From: Cheilinus undulatus
Taxonomy: Eukaryota; Chordata; Actinopteri; Labriformes; Labridae
Length of the DNA stretch: 64,000 nucleotides
Direction of reading: 5' to 3'
Assembly (NCBI RefSeq): GCF_018320785.1
Contig: NC_054867.1
Location: 20,890,855-20,954,854, forward strand
Under the pieces are notes generated by a model. That model made no database searches and was not told the origin of the DNA. It worked only from the letters and a program-made list of their open reading frames with translations. Of this stretch, positions 46,150 to 58,849 are shown one piece after another (position 1 is the first letter of the stretch; each line of letters opens with the position of its first letter). Both the position numbers and the translations under genes were made by a program.

Positions 46150-47155
46150 AAATTGTAGAAGTGTTGAGCAGGAATATCGTTCTTTATATAAATGATATCA
46201 ATCAAAACGTGTCTAATATAAACTGTTACTTCCATGCTGACATCACTGTTACATACCCCAGTTACCCAGTTATTTTTCCCAGTTACTACTAGTTTTAAAT
46301 ACTATTCAACACATTTTTAATGACCTGAAGCTCGTTTTAAATACAGATAAAACAAAAGTCAGGTTTTGCCAAATGGTAAATTTAAGCCACTGATCTCTAC
46401 TCTACAGGGTTCACAGATCAAATTTGTTCATGTTTCAGATATCTTAGTATTTTGACTGATGATTCCCTGTCTTTCATTTCTCAAATTCAGCAGCTGGTAA
46501 AAAGGCTTAAGATGAAACTGGGGGTTCATTGTAGACTCAAATCCTGTCTTTCTTCTGAGTCTAAGAAAAGACTGCCACTTTTATGTTAGTTCTGGACTAT
46601 GGTGATGTTTTGTAGATGTATGCTTCATCTCAGAGTTTACATGCTCTGCACACCGTATATGATGGAGCTCTGAGGTTCATCACCAACTTTAAAGCCCTAA
46701 CCTATGGTCTAGACCAAAACACTGGCATATTCTTATCTGCAAGGCTGTTCTTGGTCTTCTTCCTTCCTACCTTCTAACCCACATCAGGCTAAAGAGCTCA
46801 GGAACTTATAATCTCTGACCTCAGGATCTTTTCTTGCTGTCTGTCCCCAGGGTCAGAACTGAACTTGGAAAAAAGGCGATTAAATTTGCTGCTCCCTTTC
46901 TGAAGGATTTACAGAAAGATCTAGAACTTAGTGAGCTGGTCTCATTGGAAGCTTTGAAGAGGAGGTGGGTTGTCTTGGAGGCAGTCACATCTGACTGCAG
47001 ATGTTTTGAATGGTGTGGCCGCTCATTGTTTGTATGTAACTCTTACTGTGCTGCTGCCTATCTTGGCGAGGACACTCTTGAAAAAGAGATTTTTAATCTG
47101 AATTAAATTTTTTTCCTGGTTAAATAAAGGTTAAATCAAAATAAATAAATATTTA
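46150..47155 (+). mobile_element. LINE 3' end with decayed RT C-terminus
   Basis: The reading near 46834-47020 (LLSVPRVRTELGKKAIKFAA) is the usual C-terminus of L2/Rex-like LINE proteins. Upstream, decayed RT sequence (HVSDILVF, THIRLKSSGTYNL) is scattered in three frames. The 3' end has GGTTAAATAAAGGTTAAATC and an AAATA-rich tail at 47115-47153. With the fragment at 44.46 kb it may be one broken copy. Confidence 0.75.
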
Positions 47156-47989
47156 GTTATTGCCTTAATAAAGCTTAGGGTAATTTTATGTGTTTTAGAC
47201 TTGCTGACGATAATGCTAGCTATGATAATATAATAAAGATTGATGATTTTACTTCTGTTCTTCATTCAAGTTAGAACTTTGTGCACCTGATCAGATATAC
47301 TTTCTTTTATAGGCGTTTATATCCCTACCTATCAGAGTAAAAGACCAGAAAAAGTGATATTGTCTGGAAAACTTCTTACTGCTGCTCTCTGATTATAATG
47401 GTCAACAACTTTCTGTGTGTTTCACTTAAAATATTACCACAGCAGTCTAAACTCTTTAGGGAATCTGATTCAACACTGGTTTAACTTTGTTGCATAAAAC
47501 ACAGATTTTCCTAGATTTCAGCTACACTCACTAGAATGACCTTTAAACAGACTGTATGCATGTAATAATAGTAACAGGAACTTTTTTATAAAGCAGAGGT
47601 AAACAAAAATCCATTTCATGGACTTTGCCACCCTGTTTACTTGTTAATGGATAGAAACGCCTCAGATATGTTGACTCTTTTAACCCAAATGCATGTGACT
47701 GTGTTGGATGACACTCATGTAGTCAATCAATACTTCTTGGTGCTTTGTAAGTTTCCGTACATCCCTGATTTCTCTGGGTACTGAAAGTATGAAAACATAA
47801 CTACATGTGCACTACAATTTTAGAATTGTCACTAAATATACATAAAACAACATGCAACAAAATGTTTTCATGAATGAAAAGTAATGAAATGGACTGTTAT
47901 GATTTTTGGACACTGGTGTCTCGTTGCCAGTACATTTGTCTAACTTTGACAGTATGATCGAGAAATTTTGGGTGCTCATGACTAACTTG

Positions 47990-48997
47990 TTCAGCAAAAT
48001 AACAAACTTCTATACAAAAGGTATTTTTAGATCTGCCATCTAGTGTCTTGTTCTCTTTTGCAGCTATAACAGTCTTTCTGTGGAAATTTGTGCCCATTTA
48101 TTCTGTAGAGCATTTATGAAGTCAGTAATCAATGTTGGACAAGAATGCCTGGCGCACAATCTCCGTTCCAGTTCATCCCATGGGTGCTCGATGGGGTTGA
48201 GGTCAGGGCTCTGTGCTGGCCATTCAAGTTCTTCCACACCAAACTCATCAAACCATGTCTCTATAGCCCTTGATTTGTGTACAGTCACGTTGGAATAGAA
48301 AGGCGAAGTATAGTACTGTCCAAAATGTCTCGGTATGCAGAAGCATTAAGATTGCTCTTCAATGGAGATAAGGGGCCTAGTCCAAACCCTGAAAAACAGC
48401 CCCATACCATTATCCCTCTTCCACCAACCTTCACAGCTGGCAAACCCAGACTTGTCCATCTGACTGCCAAACAGAGAAGCTTGATCCTTCACTCCACAGA
48501 ACACATTTCCACAGCTCCACAGTCTAGTGTCGGTGTGCTTTACACCACTACATCTGGGTGATGTGAGGCTTGCATGCAGCTTCTCGGCCATGGAAACCAA
48601 TTCAGTAAAGCTTCACTGCACAGTTTCAGTGCTTACATTAAAGCCAGTGGAAGTCCTGAACTTTTCAGCTATGGAATCAGCAGAGTGTTGCCAGCTTTTA
48701 CACACCATTAGACCCCACTCTAAGATGTTATGTGGTCTTCTGCTTCGTGGCTGTTGTTCCTAAACGCTTCCACTTTCTAATATCACTTACAGTTGATTGT
48801 GGAGTATCCAGCAAAGATGACATTTTGCCCACCATATTATTGCAAAGGTGGCATCCTTGCACAGTACCATGCTTGAGCTCTTCAGGATGACCCATTTTTG
48901 TATCACAAATGTTTGTAAATGAAGACTGCATATCTAGGTGCTTGGACCTGAATCATATATTCAATAGGTGTGGCTGAATACTTTTGTCCATATAGTG
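47990..48997 (-). mobile_element. Tc1-like remnant, minus strand
   Basis: One end, GAATACTTTTGTCCATATAGTG (ending 48997, followed by TA), is a classic Tc1 terminal repeat; the other end was not found. Transposase pieces on minus include the region [20 protein letters not shown] (48600-48346) and VEELEWPAQSPDLNPIEHPW with WDELERRLCARH (48288-48064). Frame breaks separate them. It is related to the fold-back at 35.1-36.0 kb. Confidence 0.8.
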
Positions 48998-49084
48998 TAT
49001 CTGCAACTTAAGTTCTGGGTTTGCTATCCAGAAAATTACCTGCCTTGTTTTCCTTCACAGCAGGAAATTTTCCTACAAATGTCT

Positions 49085-49350
49085 GTCAGGCAAAGAAGGG
49101 ATGCCCAGATAGCAAAGAGTCATTGAATCAACATTGCAATACCATCAGGCTGAAGATTGGAATCAACACTGATGCCAGACACTGAAAAACACATTGAAAG
49201 TGCTCGATATGATCAACATTGAAATAACGTTGAATTTCCAATCAGTCCTGACAATGAATCAACCTTGATTTAACTATATGATCAACGTTGAAAGAATGTA
49301 GAATTGCATCCACATTGATTCAGCTATATATATGCATTGCATTATACATT
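49085..49350. repeat. ATCAACRTTGAAATAA-type repeat
   Basis: At least six spaced variants of ATCAACATTGAAA / TTGAATTTCCAATC / AACGTTGAAAGAAT occur in about 260 bases, a short-period dispersed repeat seen in many fish genomes. No coding content. Confidence 0.55.
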
Positions 49351-49509
49351 GAAACAATGTTATTAGTAAAGGGACATTTCAACACTTGTAACCTTCCTCT
49401 GTATGTTTTTAATACGCCTCATTAAAAAATACCCACTTTATTGCTCTATTTATAGTATAGCTCAACAAGGAGCATTCCAAAGTAGTCTACTTGTCAGTGA
49501 TAGTTGTAG

Positions 49510-49915
49510 TGTGGTGGAGTGTTGGACCCAAAAGGCAGAACCAGACTGACGAAGTTTTAACAGATTTATTGTTGAACAGAGTCTTTTTCCACAGTGAAGG
49601 GAGGGAGTCCAGTGAGGGGGAATAGTGAGGGCTCCGGAGTGAGAGTGCTAAGGCTGGGCTGTGGTCAGACAAACGAGTGAGGCACTGGAAAGAAGAACAA
49701 AGGCAGGGTTAGAAGCGAGGTCACAAAAAATACTGAAGAATATCTTCACAAGAAAATCACTTATGGTTACAGGGCCGAGGACCAATGTTACCACAAGGAG
49801 TAGCTGGCAGTTCTCTGGCGCCGAGGAGAGTCTCTGCAGGCTTCTTAAAGGGATCTTGATCACTGATCAGAGACAGGTGTGTCCAATCATCCTCAGCGCC
49901 ACAAGGGGGGAAGGT
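49510..49915. repeat. Interspersed repeat remnant (GTGTTGGACCCAAAAGGCAGA)
   Basis: The segment begins GTGTTGGACCCAAAAGGCAG followed by TTTAACAGATTTATTGTTGAAC, and ends near GACAGGTGTGTCCAATCATC. I recall this layout from a widespread teleost repeat, but cannot name the family. No protein domain is visible. Confidence 0.35.
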
Positions 49916-50154
49916 GGCATTTTGGAAAAATCCAGGATTAAGTCTGGGTGAAAAACTCAGCTGTTTGCATTCACACATGCAGCTCAACCAGTACAGTAAA
50001 TTTTCAGGACTTTCTCTGCAAATGTGAACAAGATTAATATTATATTTATACAGCAAAAAGGGGGCAAATCATTTATTTCTGTTTAAAAGTTGAGAAATAG
50101 TTGACGATTATTTCCAGCTGATGTTCTGTTAAACATAAAGGGAGTGTGGCTCGC

Positions 50155-50460
50155 ATTACAGTTTTTTTCGACTGCATAAACACTAAAATCAAAACCTTAC
50201 ACTCAAGGAGCAAAACATCGGCTCAGATTTGCACCACTATAAGCACAATATCAGCCTCACACTTTTTGCAAAACAACTCAGGTATCCCCCATTCAGGCCA
50301 TGGAGGAGGCCTGTGACCAAATCAATGACGCAGCTGTGCAAGGATGGATTCGACATTCAGGATGGTTCTCCAATGTTATCTTGCCAATGAGGATGTCGCC
50401 TGTGATGCTTATGAAATTCTCTGGCCAGATCCAGCTAAGCGAAGAGATAATGTATGGTAT
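50155..50460 (+). mobile_element. IS630-like transposase C-terminal fragment
   Basis: The left end ACAGTTTTTTTCGACTGCAT resembles the ends of the neighbouring element at 50.6-52.1 kb. The plus strand then reads MEEACDQINDAAVQGWIRHS (from 50300) followed, in a shifted frame (50344 frame), by CYLANEDVACDAYEILWPDP. This is the C-terminus of a teleost IS630/Tc1-type transposase I recognise by EEAC...QGWIRH...IACDVDE.LWPD. There is one frameshift in the middle. Confidence 0.65.
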
Positions 50461-50607
50461 TTTCTGTTCTGTATTTTTTTTTTCAGATTTTTTTTTCTTT
50501 TTACTGTAATTGTAACCTGTGCTGGATACAGTATTTTATGTTTTTCTGATATTTGCTTAGCTTACAGTGTTATGCACACTACTGTAGTAGCATGAGGGAC
50601 ATGTTTT

Positions 50608-52128
50608 GTTGTTACAGTTTTTTTCCAATTGCTAAAACACAATTTTGCAAACTAGGCTGGTTTTATCAAAATACTTAACACAATTCACAAAACCACACAC
50701 CCAAACTGCAAAATACCTCATATATCCTGCAAAATGAAGCACTGCAACCAAAACTACATATAGCATTATCAAAATCAAACTTTTGCACCAAATGGCACAC
50801 ACTTCATTCATATCACCAGATTTTTGTCTAACCAACTACACACTGTTGCGCATAATGAAAAGCACTCTCATCTTTAGTATGCTTTGCCATAATACTTAAA
50901 AAAGTTCAAACTGTAAAAAAATTCTTCAGATTGTTCACATGTACAGAAATATTTGCAGATAAACACACATGCTTTTGAAACATTTATTTTTCTATTTTCA
51001 CCAAACAAGTCCATGCAACATATGCACAGCAGATATATTTACATTAGAGTGAACAAAAATATGCTCACAAAAAGCAGTAACTTGAAAAATAAATTGCAGT
51101 AAAAATGTGCAGAAATTTTTTTTAATATATATATATATATATGTAAAAAAGAGGCAAGAAAAATCGCACCCACATCAATTTCATCGCATGCCTCTTCCAT
51201 AGCCTGCACAAGCCAACTAAGGTTGCTCTGATTTCATTTGAAAGTTGTTGTCTTCTTTGGTCATGAACTCCTCTACCAGCTCTACCCCTACCTCTCACTC
51301 TTCCTCACCCTCCTTCTCCCTCTTCCTCTCTGTGCAACGTCTTCCATTGTTGTAAAAAAAGGTGCTCACCTTTGGTCTTTTTATAGTGCTTACTTCCTGA
51401 TTTAAGTGCTAACAATTAACCATTGAGGTGTTCAGCCAGGTGACACATATATTGGCCAATTAAGCTCTTGTAGTGTCATTTTGAATGGCAGTGTTTGGAA
51501 ATGGCAAACATGTGACTTTATGTCAGATTGTTGTGTTCAGTGCATTTAAAAAGTGCCATTTTGAATTGCAAAATGTGTGTAAAGCAGAAAATGTGTTTAG
51601 AGTTTTGGAGACTTGAGAAGAGGTTTTGCTCTCTGTGTGTCAGTTTAAATAATTGTGCTATGCATGTCATTTTAGTGTGTTAGCAATTGGAAAAACCTGT
51701 ATTCTCCATGCTGACATGTTGACTGATTTGGGTAAATGAAGAGAAATAAATTATATTTTCATCAGTCTGCTGCATTGGTCTTGTGTCGTGTTAGGTGAAT
51801 TTATTGTATATTTGCTGTTTCTCTGTGTACTTCACTTACAGTACTCTAATCACTGAGAAGTAGAATTGCTAAAAGTGTCTTAGGTTAGCAACAGCAGTGT
51901 GTAACGGGTTCAAACAGAATTAAGTAAAAAAAAAAACGTGTGTGTTTCATATGGTAACAAAATGTGTTTTTCATAAATTAGTGTATAGTTTTTACAAGTG
52001 TTTCATTCTGCAACGGATCTGAGGTGTTCTGCTACTTGTGTGTGTGGTTGTGTGAATTGTGTGTAGTGTTTTGACAAAATGAGCCCTGTTTTCAAAATTG
52101 TGTTTAAGCAATCGAAAAAAACTGTAAA
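50608..52128 (-). mobile_element. Internally deleted IS630-like element
   Basis: Long inverted ends (about 100 bases): ACAGTTTTTTTCCAATTGCT...AACACAATTTTG at left, the complement of ...CAAAATTGTGTTTAAGCAATCG...AAACTGTAAAA at right. On the minus strand near 51345-51170 a basic Arg/Gly stretch (RGRGRRRVRKSERGRGRAGR) and EIRATLV look like the transposase N-terminus. It then runs straight into AMEEACDEIDVG-like sequence (frame-shifted), which belongs near the C-terminus. The catalytic middle is missing. Confidence 0.6.
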
Positions 52129-52466
52129 ATAGGGAGCTTATTTTCTGTTTTTTTTAAACTTTCTTTTTACTGGTCAGTGACCTTATAGGGGGAGGGTCTG
52201 CCTGTGTGTGCGTATCCTGGAGGAGGGGGTTGGGTCATGGCTTTTAAGTGTGGACAAATCCAACTATGTGTGACAGAGAGACACACAAAAAGAAAGTGAG
52301 CGGCGTAGCAAAGAAGAGGAAGAGGAGGACGGGAGGTAAATACAGAGAGACTTGTTTGTGGACTACTGTGTGACATGGGAGGAACGTTATAAAGTCATCC
52401 AAGGAAACCCGGACTTGACTTTTACTTTTGTGAAATAAGGAAAGGAGATATAAAAGTGGAGAAGAA

Positions 52467-55400
52467 ATGAAGGACTTAGTGCAGTCAGTGGAACTTGGGG
52501 TCTCTGAGAGGAAAGGAGTTAAAGTAACTCGACCCAGAGTCTGGATACAGAATGAAGTGGTTCGCGTGGGACTCGCTGAAACCCTTTGCACTTACATCAT
52601 GATGGTAAGAAAAAGCCAAATACAATTTCAAAAACGTTTTATGTGTATGTATTCATGATGTAAAAATATCTCAGATATGTATGATTCCAGTGGCTCTTCT
52701 TTGATTATAACATAGCAGCACTCTTATCTGTAACATGCACATGCTGTTAATGATTAATGCCATGTTCTTGACCCTGACTACATGTCCCCTCTGTCAAATA
52801 CAAGTGTGCTACACAGTCACATGGCAAGAGTGCTGAATGAGGATTGGTGAGTCCAAGTGGTTGAACCAGGAAATATAGTGTTGCCAGAGGAATGATCAGG
52901 CAGTGGGCCACATGAAGAGGGCTGCAAAAGTCACATGTTACATCAGCTGTTACAACAAACCCTATAGTTAGAGACCTAGAAGAAATACACACAAACATAG
53001 TGGCCGTATGCTGAACACAGCATGTAGCTAAGCATGTGAGCACACATGTACAGGGGATTTTTTCTTTTGTTAAAAACTTGCAAAGGAGCGGTTTCCCTTT
53101 TGACCTAAATACATACAACCTCTGGCAGAGAAACCACGGGTTTCCTGCTTCCTGAATGAATGGCTTGACTTACTCAGTGTCTGCTTTTTCCCTCAAACGG
53201 TCACTTTGGGTCACTGGATTACACGTTGAAAAGAGGGGAAATGCTATAGTAAGCATGTTTGAAATACCTCAGTGTCTTATACACTAGCTGTGAGACTGGT
53301 GCATTGATTTACTACAACTACATCTGTTAACGCGCCTGTTACACTTCCTGCTACATGAGTACATGACCTAAAATAGACAGTTTCAAAGTTTGAACTATAC
53401 TATACTTCATCATCTTAACCTCACTATTTCCTATTCCTATTTCCTATCACTATTGCCCTGTTCAGTCTTTTGGCCTGGGGTCTGTGGCTCAGGTAGTGAC
53501 AGGACAGGGGGCCTTTGGACACTTCATCAGTATTAACCTGGGCTTTGGACTTGGTGTTGCTATGGGGGTTCATGTTGGAGGGAAGGTCTCAGGTATGAGA
53601 GCAGAACCTTCTAAAAACTAGTGACAACAATCATGAATCATCATCTGAAAAATACATCTTATGATTTTTGTTTCTCTACCAGGGGCTCACATGAACGCAG
53701 CAGTGTCCATCACAATGTGTGCATTTGGCCGCCTTGCATGGAAGATGCTACCCATCTATGTGTTTGCACAGCTACTGGGTTCATTTCTGGCAGCAGGGAC
53801 CATTTATGCTGTTTATTATGGTGAGGACACACTAAGGAGTAAAGCCTGGGGATAGCCCCCCAGTCCCACCCCCTTGAAGTTTCAGTTTCCACTATAATAT
53901 ACTCGACAATAATTGGCTATTTACCCTCTCAGATGGCAGATGTATTAAAATTAACAACTTGGGCTGTGTTGCAACCAGCTGCCAGTACCATTTGATGCAT
54001 CTTAATGTACTTTAAATTGTGACTTGGAAATACATCTTTGTAAGAAGTACAAGCTAAGTATTAAGCTAAGAAGATTTACACTGCCTATAAAAAATGTTAA
54101 CCCCCTTAGATGTTTAACTGTTTATTGATTTTACAAATCAATTGTAGTCAATATAATCTGGCTTTTTTGACAAAAAATGTAAAAGAAAAGAACTCTTTAG
54201 TGTTAAAGTGAAAGCAGATTCCTACAAAGTAATGTCAAATAAAAATCTGTAATGTAAAATAAGTGACTGCATACATATTTACCCTCTTTAAAGTAAATGA
54301 CCTAATTCAACGGAGGTCCAGCTATTGGTGCTAGTAGTCTCACAATCAGTGAAATAGGGATCACCTGAGTGCATGAATGTGCCTCAAGTGATCGTAGTAT
54401 AAAGACACCTGTGTCTGAAAGGTCCAGTCCCTGGTTAATCAGTATTCTTGGCTACCATTACTTCATAGAAAAAAAGAACACTCCAAGAAACACAGAGACA
54501 ATGATATTGAAAAGGTAAGTCAGGAGATAAATGCCACAAAAATTCCAAGGCAATGAACATCACCCCCAAACAGTTAAATACATTAAGAAATGAAAGGAAT
54601 ATGGCACATGTGCAAATCTGCCTATCAGGCTGTCCTCACAAACTGAGTGACTGTGTAAGAAGGAGACTAGTGAGAGAGGCCAAGACACCTATAACTACAT
54701 AGAAAGAGTTACAAGCTTCAGCAGCTGATGATGGGAGAGACTCTGCATACAACTGTTACCCAGATTCTTCACCAGTAAAAGCTTTATGGGAGAATGGCAA
54801 AGGGAAAGCCACTGTTGAAGAGAACTCAGAATAAAAGCCGGATCATACCTCTAACATGCTAGTCTTGTTGAGTTGTGGCCACGGGGCATCTTGAATGTGT
54901 TGTTAATTATGTCCCAAAATACCATTTGTAGTTCTCAAAGCTCCAAATTTGGCCCAAGTTTTGATGATGTGCTGAGACTTTGCAGTTGGGCCAAAATCTG
55001 GCTGAATTTGTGTTGTTTGAGGCGGGCATAAATCTCAACTAGAGTTCACCAGAAGGCATGTGGGAGACTCCATGGTCAAGGGGAAGAAAGTTCTTTGCTC
55101 TGATGAGACAAAAAAAGGGGTTATTTTGCCTTCAGACAAGTCGCTATGTTAGGCAGACACCAAACACTGCACATCACCACAAACTCACCATCCTCACTGT
55201 GAAGCAGGTGGTGGCAGCATCATACAGTGGGGATGCTTCTCAGCAGCCTGCCCTAGAAGGTTTATAAAGGTAGGGGGTAAAATGCAACAAAATATAAGAA
55301 AATCCTTGAGGACAATCTTATTCAGTCTGCAAGAGCATTACGACTTGGGAGAAGATTTTTTTTTGCCAGTGAGACAATGACCCTAACATACAGGGAATGC

Positions 55401-56874
55401 TACATAGAAATGGTTTAAAGACAACAAGGTGAATGTTCTGGAGTGGTAGAGTCAAAGGCCAGACCTCAATCCAATAGAGAATTTTTGGCTGCTCTTGAAA
55501 AGGGATGTTCATGCCAGATCCCAGTGCAACCTGATGGAGCTTGAGCAGTGTTTTTAATAGAAGAAAGGAGTAAAATTACAGAGTCCAGATGTGAAAGCCT
55601 GACTGAGACCTATTCACACAGACTCAGAACTGTGATTGCAGCCAAAGGTGCTTCTACTAAATACTGACATGAAGGGGGTGAATATTTATGCAGTCACTTA
55701 TTTCACATTACATTTTTTCTTAACATAACTTTGTAGAAATATGTGTTCACTTTGACATAAAAGATGCTTTAGTATTTTTTTTTTGTCAAAAAGCCAAACA
55801 TGATTGATTTGTAAAGTCAGTAAAAGGGTAAAAACATCCAAGGGGGTAAATATTTTTATAGGCACTGTAGATGTAGCTGATCTGGTGTGTTACTTTTTCT
55901 TTAATATATAAAGGGAATGAAACTTCTAGATAAATAAATGAGATGAGTTAACACAGATATGATTAATGCTTTTTATTCAAGTGCGCCTTCTCTGTCTTGT
56001 ATTTCTACTGGCAGTCATTAACCTAACTTAAATCTGTATTTCTTCCAAACACAGAAGCTATACATGACTATTGTGGAGGAAACTTGACTGTAACTGGTGC
56101 CAGGGCCACAGCTGGTATCTTTGCCACCTATCCTGCACCCTACCTCTCCTTACCGGCTGGATTTATTGACCAGGTAGCCATGACCCAAGACTGAAAGGTG
56201 AACGAATGACAATCATCAGACTTATTCTGAATTATCTCTGTTTTATTGTGTTTTGTAAGGTGTTTGGCACAGCTATGCTGCTGCTGTGTCTGATGGCATT
56301 CAGTGACCAGAAGAACAAACCAGCCCCAGCGGGACATGAGCCTATTATTGTGGGCCTCCTGGTGCTGCTCATTGGCATTTCTCTGGGCAGCAACAGCGGC
56401 TATGCTATCAACCCCACCAGAGACATTGCACCCAGGGTGTTTACAGCCATAGCAGGCTGGGGACCTGATGTGTTCAGGTAAACAGAGGGGATGTTTGCTG
56501 TTTTAGGGACAATCCCATGGTGTTACAGGTCATGTAAACTAGAGTTGAGCTGAAGCAAAACCACTCTGTTAATTATTATTAGATCTTTATTGAAGTTATT
56601 CCCTACATGTGTCTGATTCTTTCTGACAAAATAAATGAACATTCCTCTTTGAATCTACCGATTAACCTCCTGTCTTTATCTTTGCAGATCTGGTAATGGT
56701 TGGTGGTGGGTACCTCTTGTTGCACCCCCAATTGGAGGAATATTGGGTGCAGGGATCTACAAGGTCTTTGTGGAGTTGCACCACCCTCCCGTCTCTCGGG
56801 GTGACAGGCTACTGGAGGAGGAGACTGTTGCTCTGGAAAAACAAGAAAACAGCTGTGCAAATGTGTGTGTCTAA
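52467..56874 (+). CDS. aqp7: Aquaglyceroporin 7
   Basis: Membrane channel for glycerol and water. Coding exons 52467-52604, 53466-53592, 53683-53820, 56055-56173, 56260-56477 and 56688-56874 join in frame to 308 aa. The first channel motif is Asn93-Ala-Ala (AHMNAAVS) and the second Asn225-Pro-Thr with Arg228-Asp (GYAINPTRDIAPR). NAA in loop B and a non-NPA second motif are hallmarks of AQP7 (human NAA and NPS, from memory). Also matching are ARATAGIFATYPAPYLSLPA and GNGWWWVPLVAPPIGG. Human AQP10 and AQP3 are less similar at these spots. The N-terminus (46 aa to the first intron) is basic and cytosolic. Intron 3 holds a full Tc1 copy. The start ATG is the first in a 5' region that begins near 52250. 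No AATAAA was seen soon after the stop. Confidence 0.93.
54079..55867 (+). mobile_element. Tc1 element with about 210-bp inverted repeats, in aqp7 intron 3
   Basis: Flanked by TA (54077-54078, 55868-55869). The left end starts CACTGCCTATAAAAAATGTT and the right end finishes TATTTTTATAGGCACTG; the repeat extends about 210 bases. Decayed transposase on plus includes EEACKLQQLM...-like helix sequence near 54700, then ARPQTPNTAHHHKLT-type DDE remnants (55058-55267) and SGVVESKARPQSNREFLAALEKGC-like C-terminal text in broken frames near 55440. It is inactive. It is the best preserved relative of Tc1 A at 31.1/34.8 kb. Confidence 0.8.
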
Positions 56875-56889
56875 GACCCCCCTCACCAA

Positions 56890-58830
56890 ACTATGCACAG
56901 TGTTACCCTTGTAAAGCTGTGAGACTATCTGCATACAGTGAAAACATTCCAGGATGATGAGGTGCTACAGAATAGCCTACAAAAAACTTGATGACTGAGG
57001 GACTTTCACAAAATGGAAATCTTTCTGAATATTGTGTATCTTGTATAGGTGAAAAATATCATCAACCCTTGTTACTTATTTAGTTTATGTGCTTGTGAGT
57101 GCCTGCAACAGTAACAGTATAAAAAAATGTACCTTTTTTGGCTAGTTTGGCTAACCATGACCATACCATATGACAGGAATATATTTTAGGAACAAAAGAC
57201 GAAAATTTCTTGTTAACTTTCATTTTATTTGTAAATTGATGCAATAGTAGTAGTTATAACATTTAAACTCTTTAAATATCCCTCGCCTGTTAACAATCAC
57301 CAGGAGAGCACAATGAACTCTGAATCTACAGTATATAGAAAATAAGTGGCCATACATTGCACTTAAAATAACATGTGCATCTTTAAGAAAATCAAATAGG
57401 AACAGTGGAAGCTGGCTCCCCACAGCTTGATAGGGCAACAGCACAACCAGTGATAACAAATGTGATGATCTTTCCCAGAATCCAGCACACAGCAGCCTAA
57501 AGCTTAGAGCTAAATGGGAAATTATAAACTCTGTAGGAGCCACAGTGCGTTTGGAAAAAGCAAAGATCACAAATGTTGATAGTGCAGCATGAAAAGTCCT
57601 AAATGTACAGAGCGGACAAATTCTATCTCAACAATGCTTGAATTTAATTTTCTTATATCTGTTCATAGGAATGGAATCAGCTCATCATACTAAAGGAAAT
57701 CACTTTTTCTGAAAACATTTATAAGTTTGTATAAATTTCTATTAACTACAGTGTCACTGAGGAACTGCAGTGTTGCATAATGGCCAAAAAGTAGCCTACG
57801 GTACTGAGCTTGATAATTTATTGCAGGTCTTTGTAAACTGAGCATTGTATGGTTCATAAGCACATGCATTCTTAAAATAACATCAATTGAAGCTCATGCA
57901 TCTCTTATAACATACAGTTGTTTCCACTCACATTTCGAATAGAAACTTGAACATTTTGTGGATTCTGTTTGTAATTTCCTTTTTTCAGAGTTAAAGATGC
58001 ATGCTTTCAGTTATATAAGCACTTTTAACTGAAGTGGGACAAATTCAGTGTGTTAAATTCATTTGTTGTTTGTTTAACTGTGCACTTATTTACACTTAAG
58101 AGATTTCTTATTCTTTTCTATTCTATTTCTTTTTAATGTTAGTATGCCTGACATCTTCCTTGTATAATACATTCAAAATGTATCATTTTAACAATCAGTT
58201 CTACTAGTAACTAATGATGAAAACTGGTGCTGTGTTGCACTTGAGTATTACAGAGTCCTTATTGGTTGCAGCATTAGAAAAATTTGTTACTACATTTTTA
58301 GAGTATTACTGGTGCAGTCATTAGCACATAACCATACTGTATGAGCTGGTTACTGTAAAACATTTTAACAGGTTGCTGTCATTTGTGATATTATGTTTTA
58401 AATGAGAAAAATTATATATTTGTGATAAAAAAAACTTCTGAAACTTCTCTTTTCTTTATTACCAACACTATGCAGTGAAAGGTAAACAACAAAAACGGTC
58501 ATCGCGGTTATTGTGACCTTCCTTCTGATTAAAACCATATGTTGCTTTAACTTCCTAAGCCAGGTTGCATGAAAAATGTACACCTATACTGCATGAAACC
58601 TCCAACACATAAGCCACATTACCATCACAAGCTGGTGCCACCACCAATGCCCTGGTTATGGTTCCATTTCGATGTGTAGTGGTCCAGAATAAGTTGTTGA
58701 TGATGTCCTCCCATAGTTGATCAAGCTGCCGACACACAGCTGAATCAGAGACTCCAACCACTGACAGAGCTGCAGGCTGCCCTTCTGAACCGTTTTACAT
58801 GAACAGACAGTGAAATTGGTTGTAATGTTT
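56890..58830. other. aqp7-tpgs2 intergenic (tail-to-tail)
   Basis: About 2 kb of A/T-rich sequence between the two 3' ends. Open frames at 57220-57570 and 58555-58761 on minus match nothing I know. Parts will be the 3' UTRs of both genes. Confidence 0.5.
58455..58460 (-). terminator. Possible tpgs2 polyadenylation signal (AATAAA)
   Basis: TTTATT on plus is AATAAA on the tpgs2 strand, about 390 bases after the stop codon. Plausible spacing; not unique. Confidence 0.4.
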
Positions 58831-58849
58831 TCTCAGAGTTGGAATATTC

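Larger units (their letters stand above)
39060..52240. other. 13-kb gene desert made of transposon debris
   Basis: No host exon was recognised on either strand between the SDR start and aqp7. It contains hAT-like ends, an AGGGCTGGG-ended element, A/T-rich degenerate repeats, LINE 3' ends, a Tc1 remnant and two IS630-like derivatives (each listed separately). Unlisted parts (about 40.2-41.0, 41.4-42.4, 42.9-43.4, 44.8-46.1 and 47.2-47.9 kb) show nothing I can name. Confidence 0.6.

Noticed and set aside
49661-50056. Overlapping open frames near 49.7-50.0 kb
   Set aside because: They lie in an interspersed repeat remnant, on both strands, without a known domain.
52448-52454. TATAAAA as an aqp7 TATA box
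   Set aside because: It lies only about 15 bases before the ATG, too close to act as a promoter for this mRNA.
52747-53118. 123-codon minus-strand frame in aqp7 intron 1
   Set aside because: Cys-rich but without a recognisable domain; it lies wholly in an intron on the opposite strand.
57220-57570. 116-codon minus-strand frame between aqp7 and tpgs2
   Set aside because: No domain, low-complexity ends and no splice context; probably chance.
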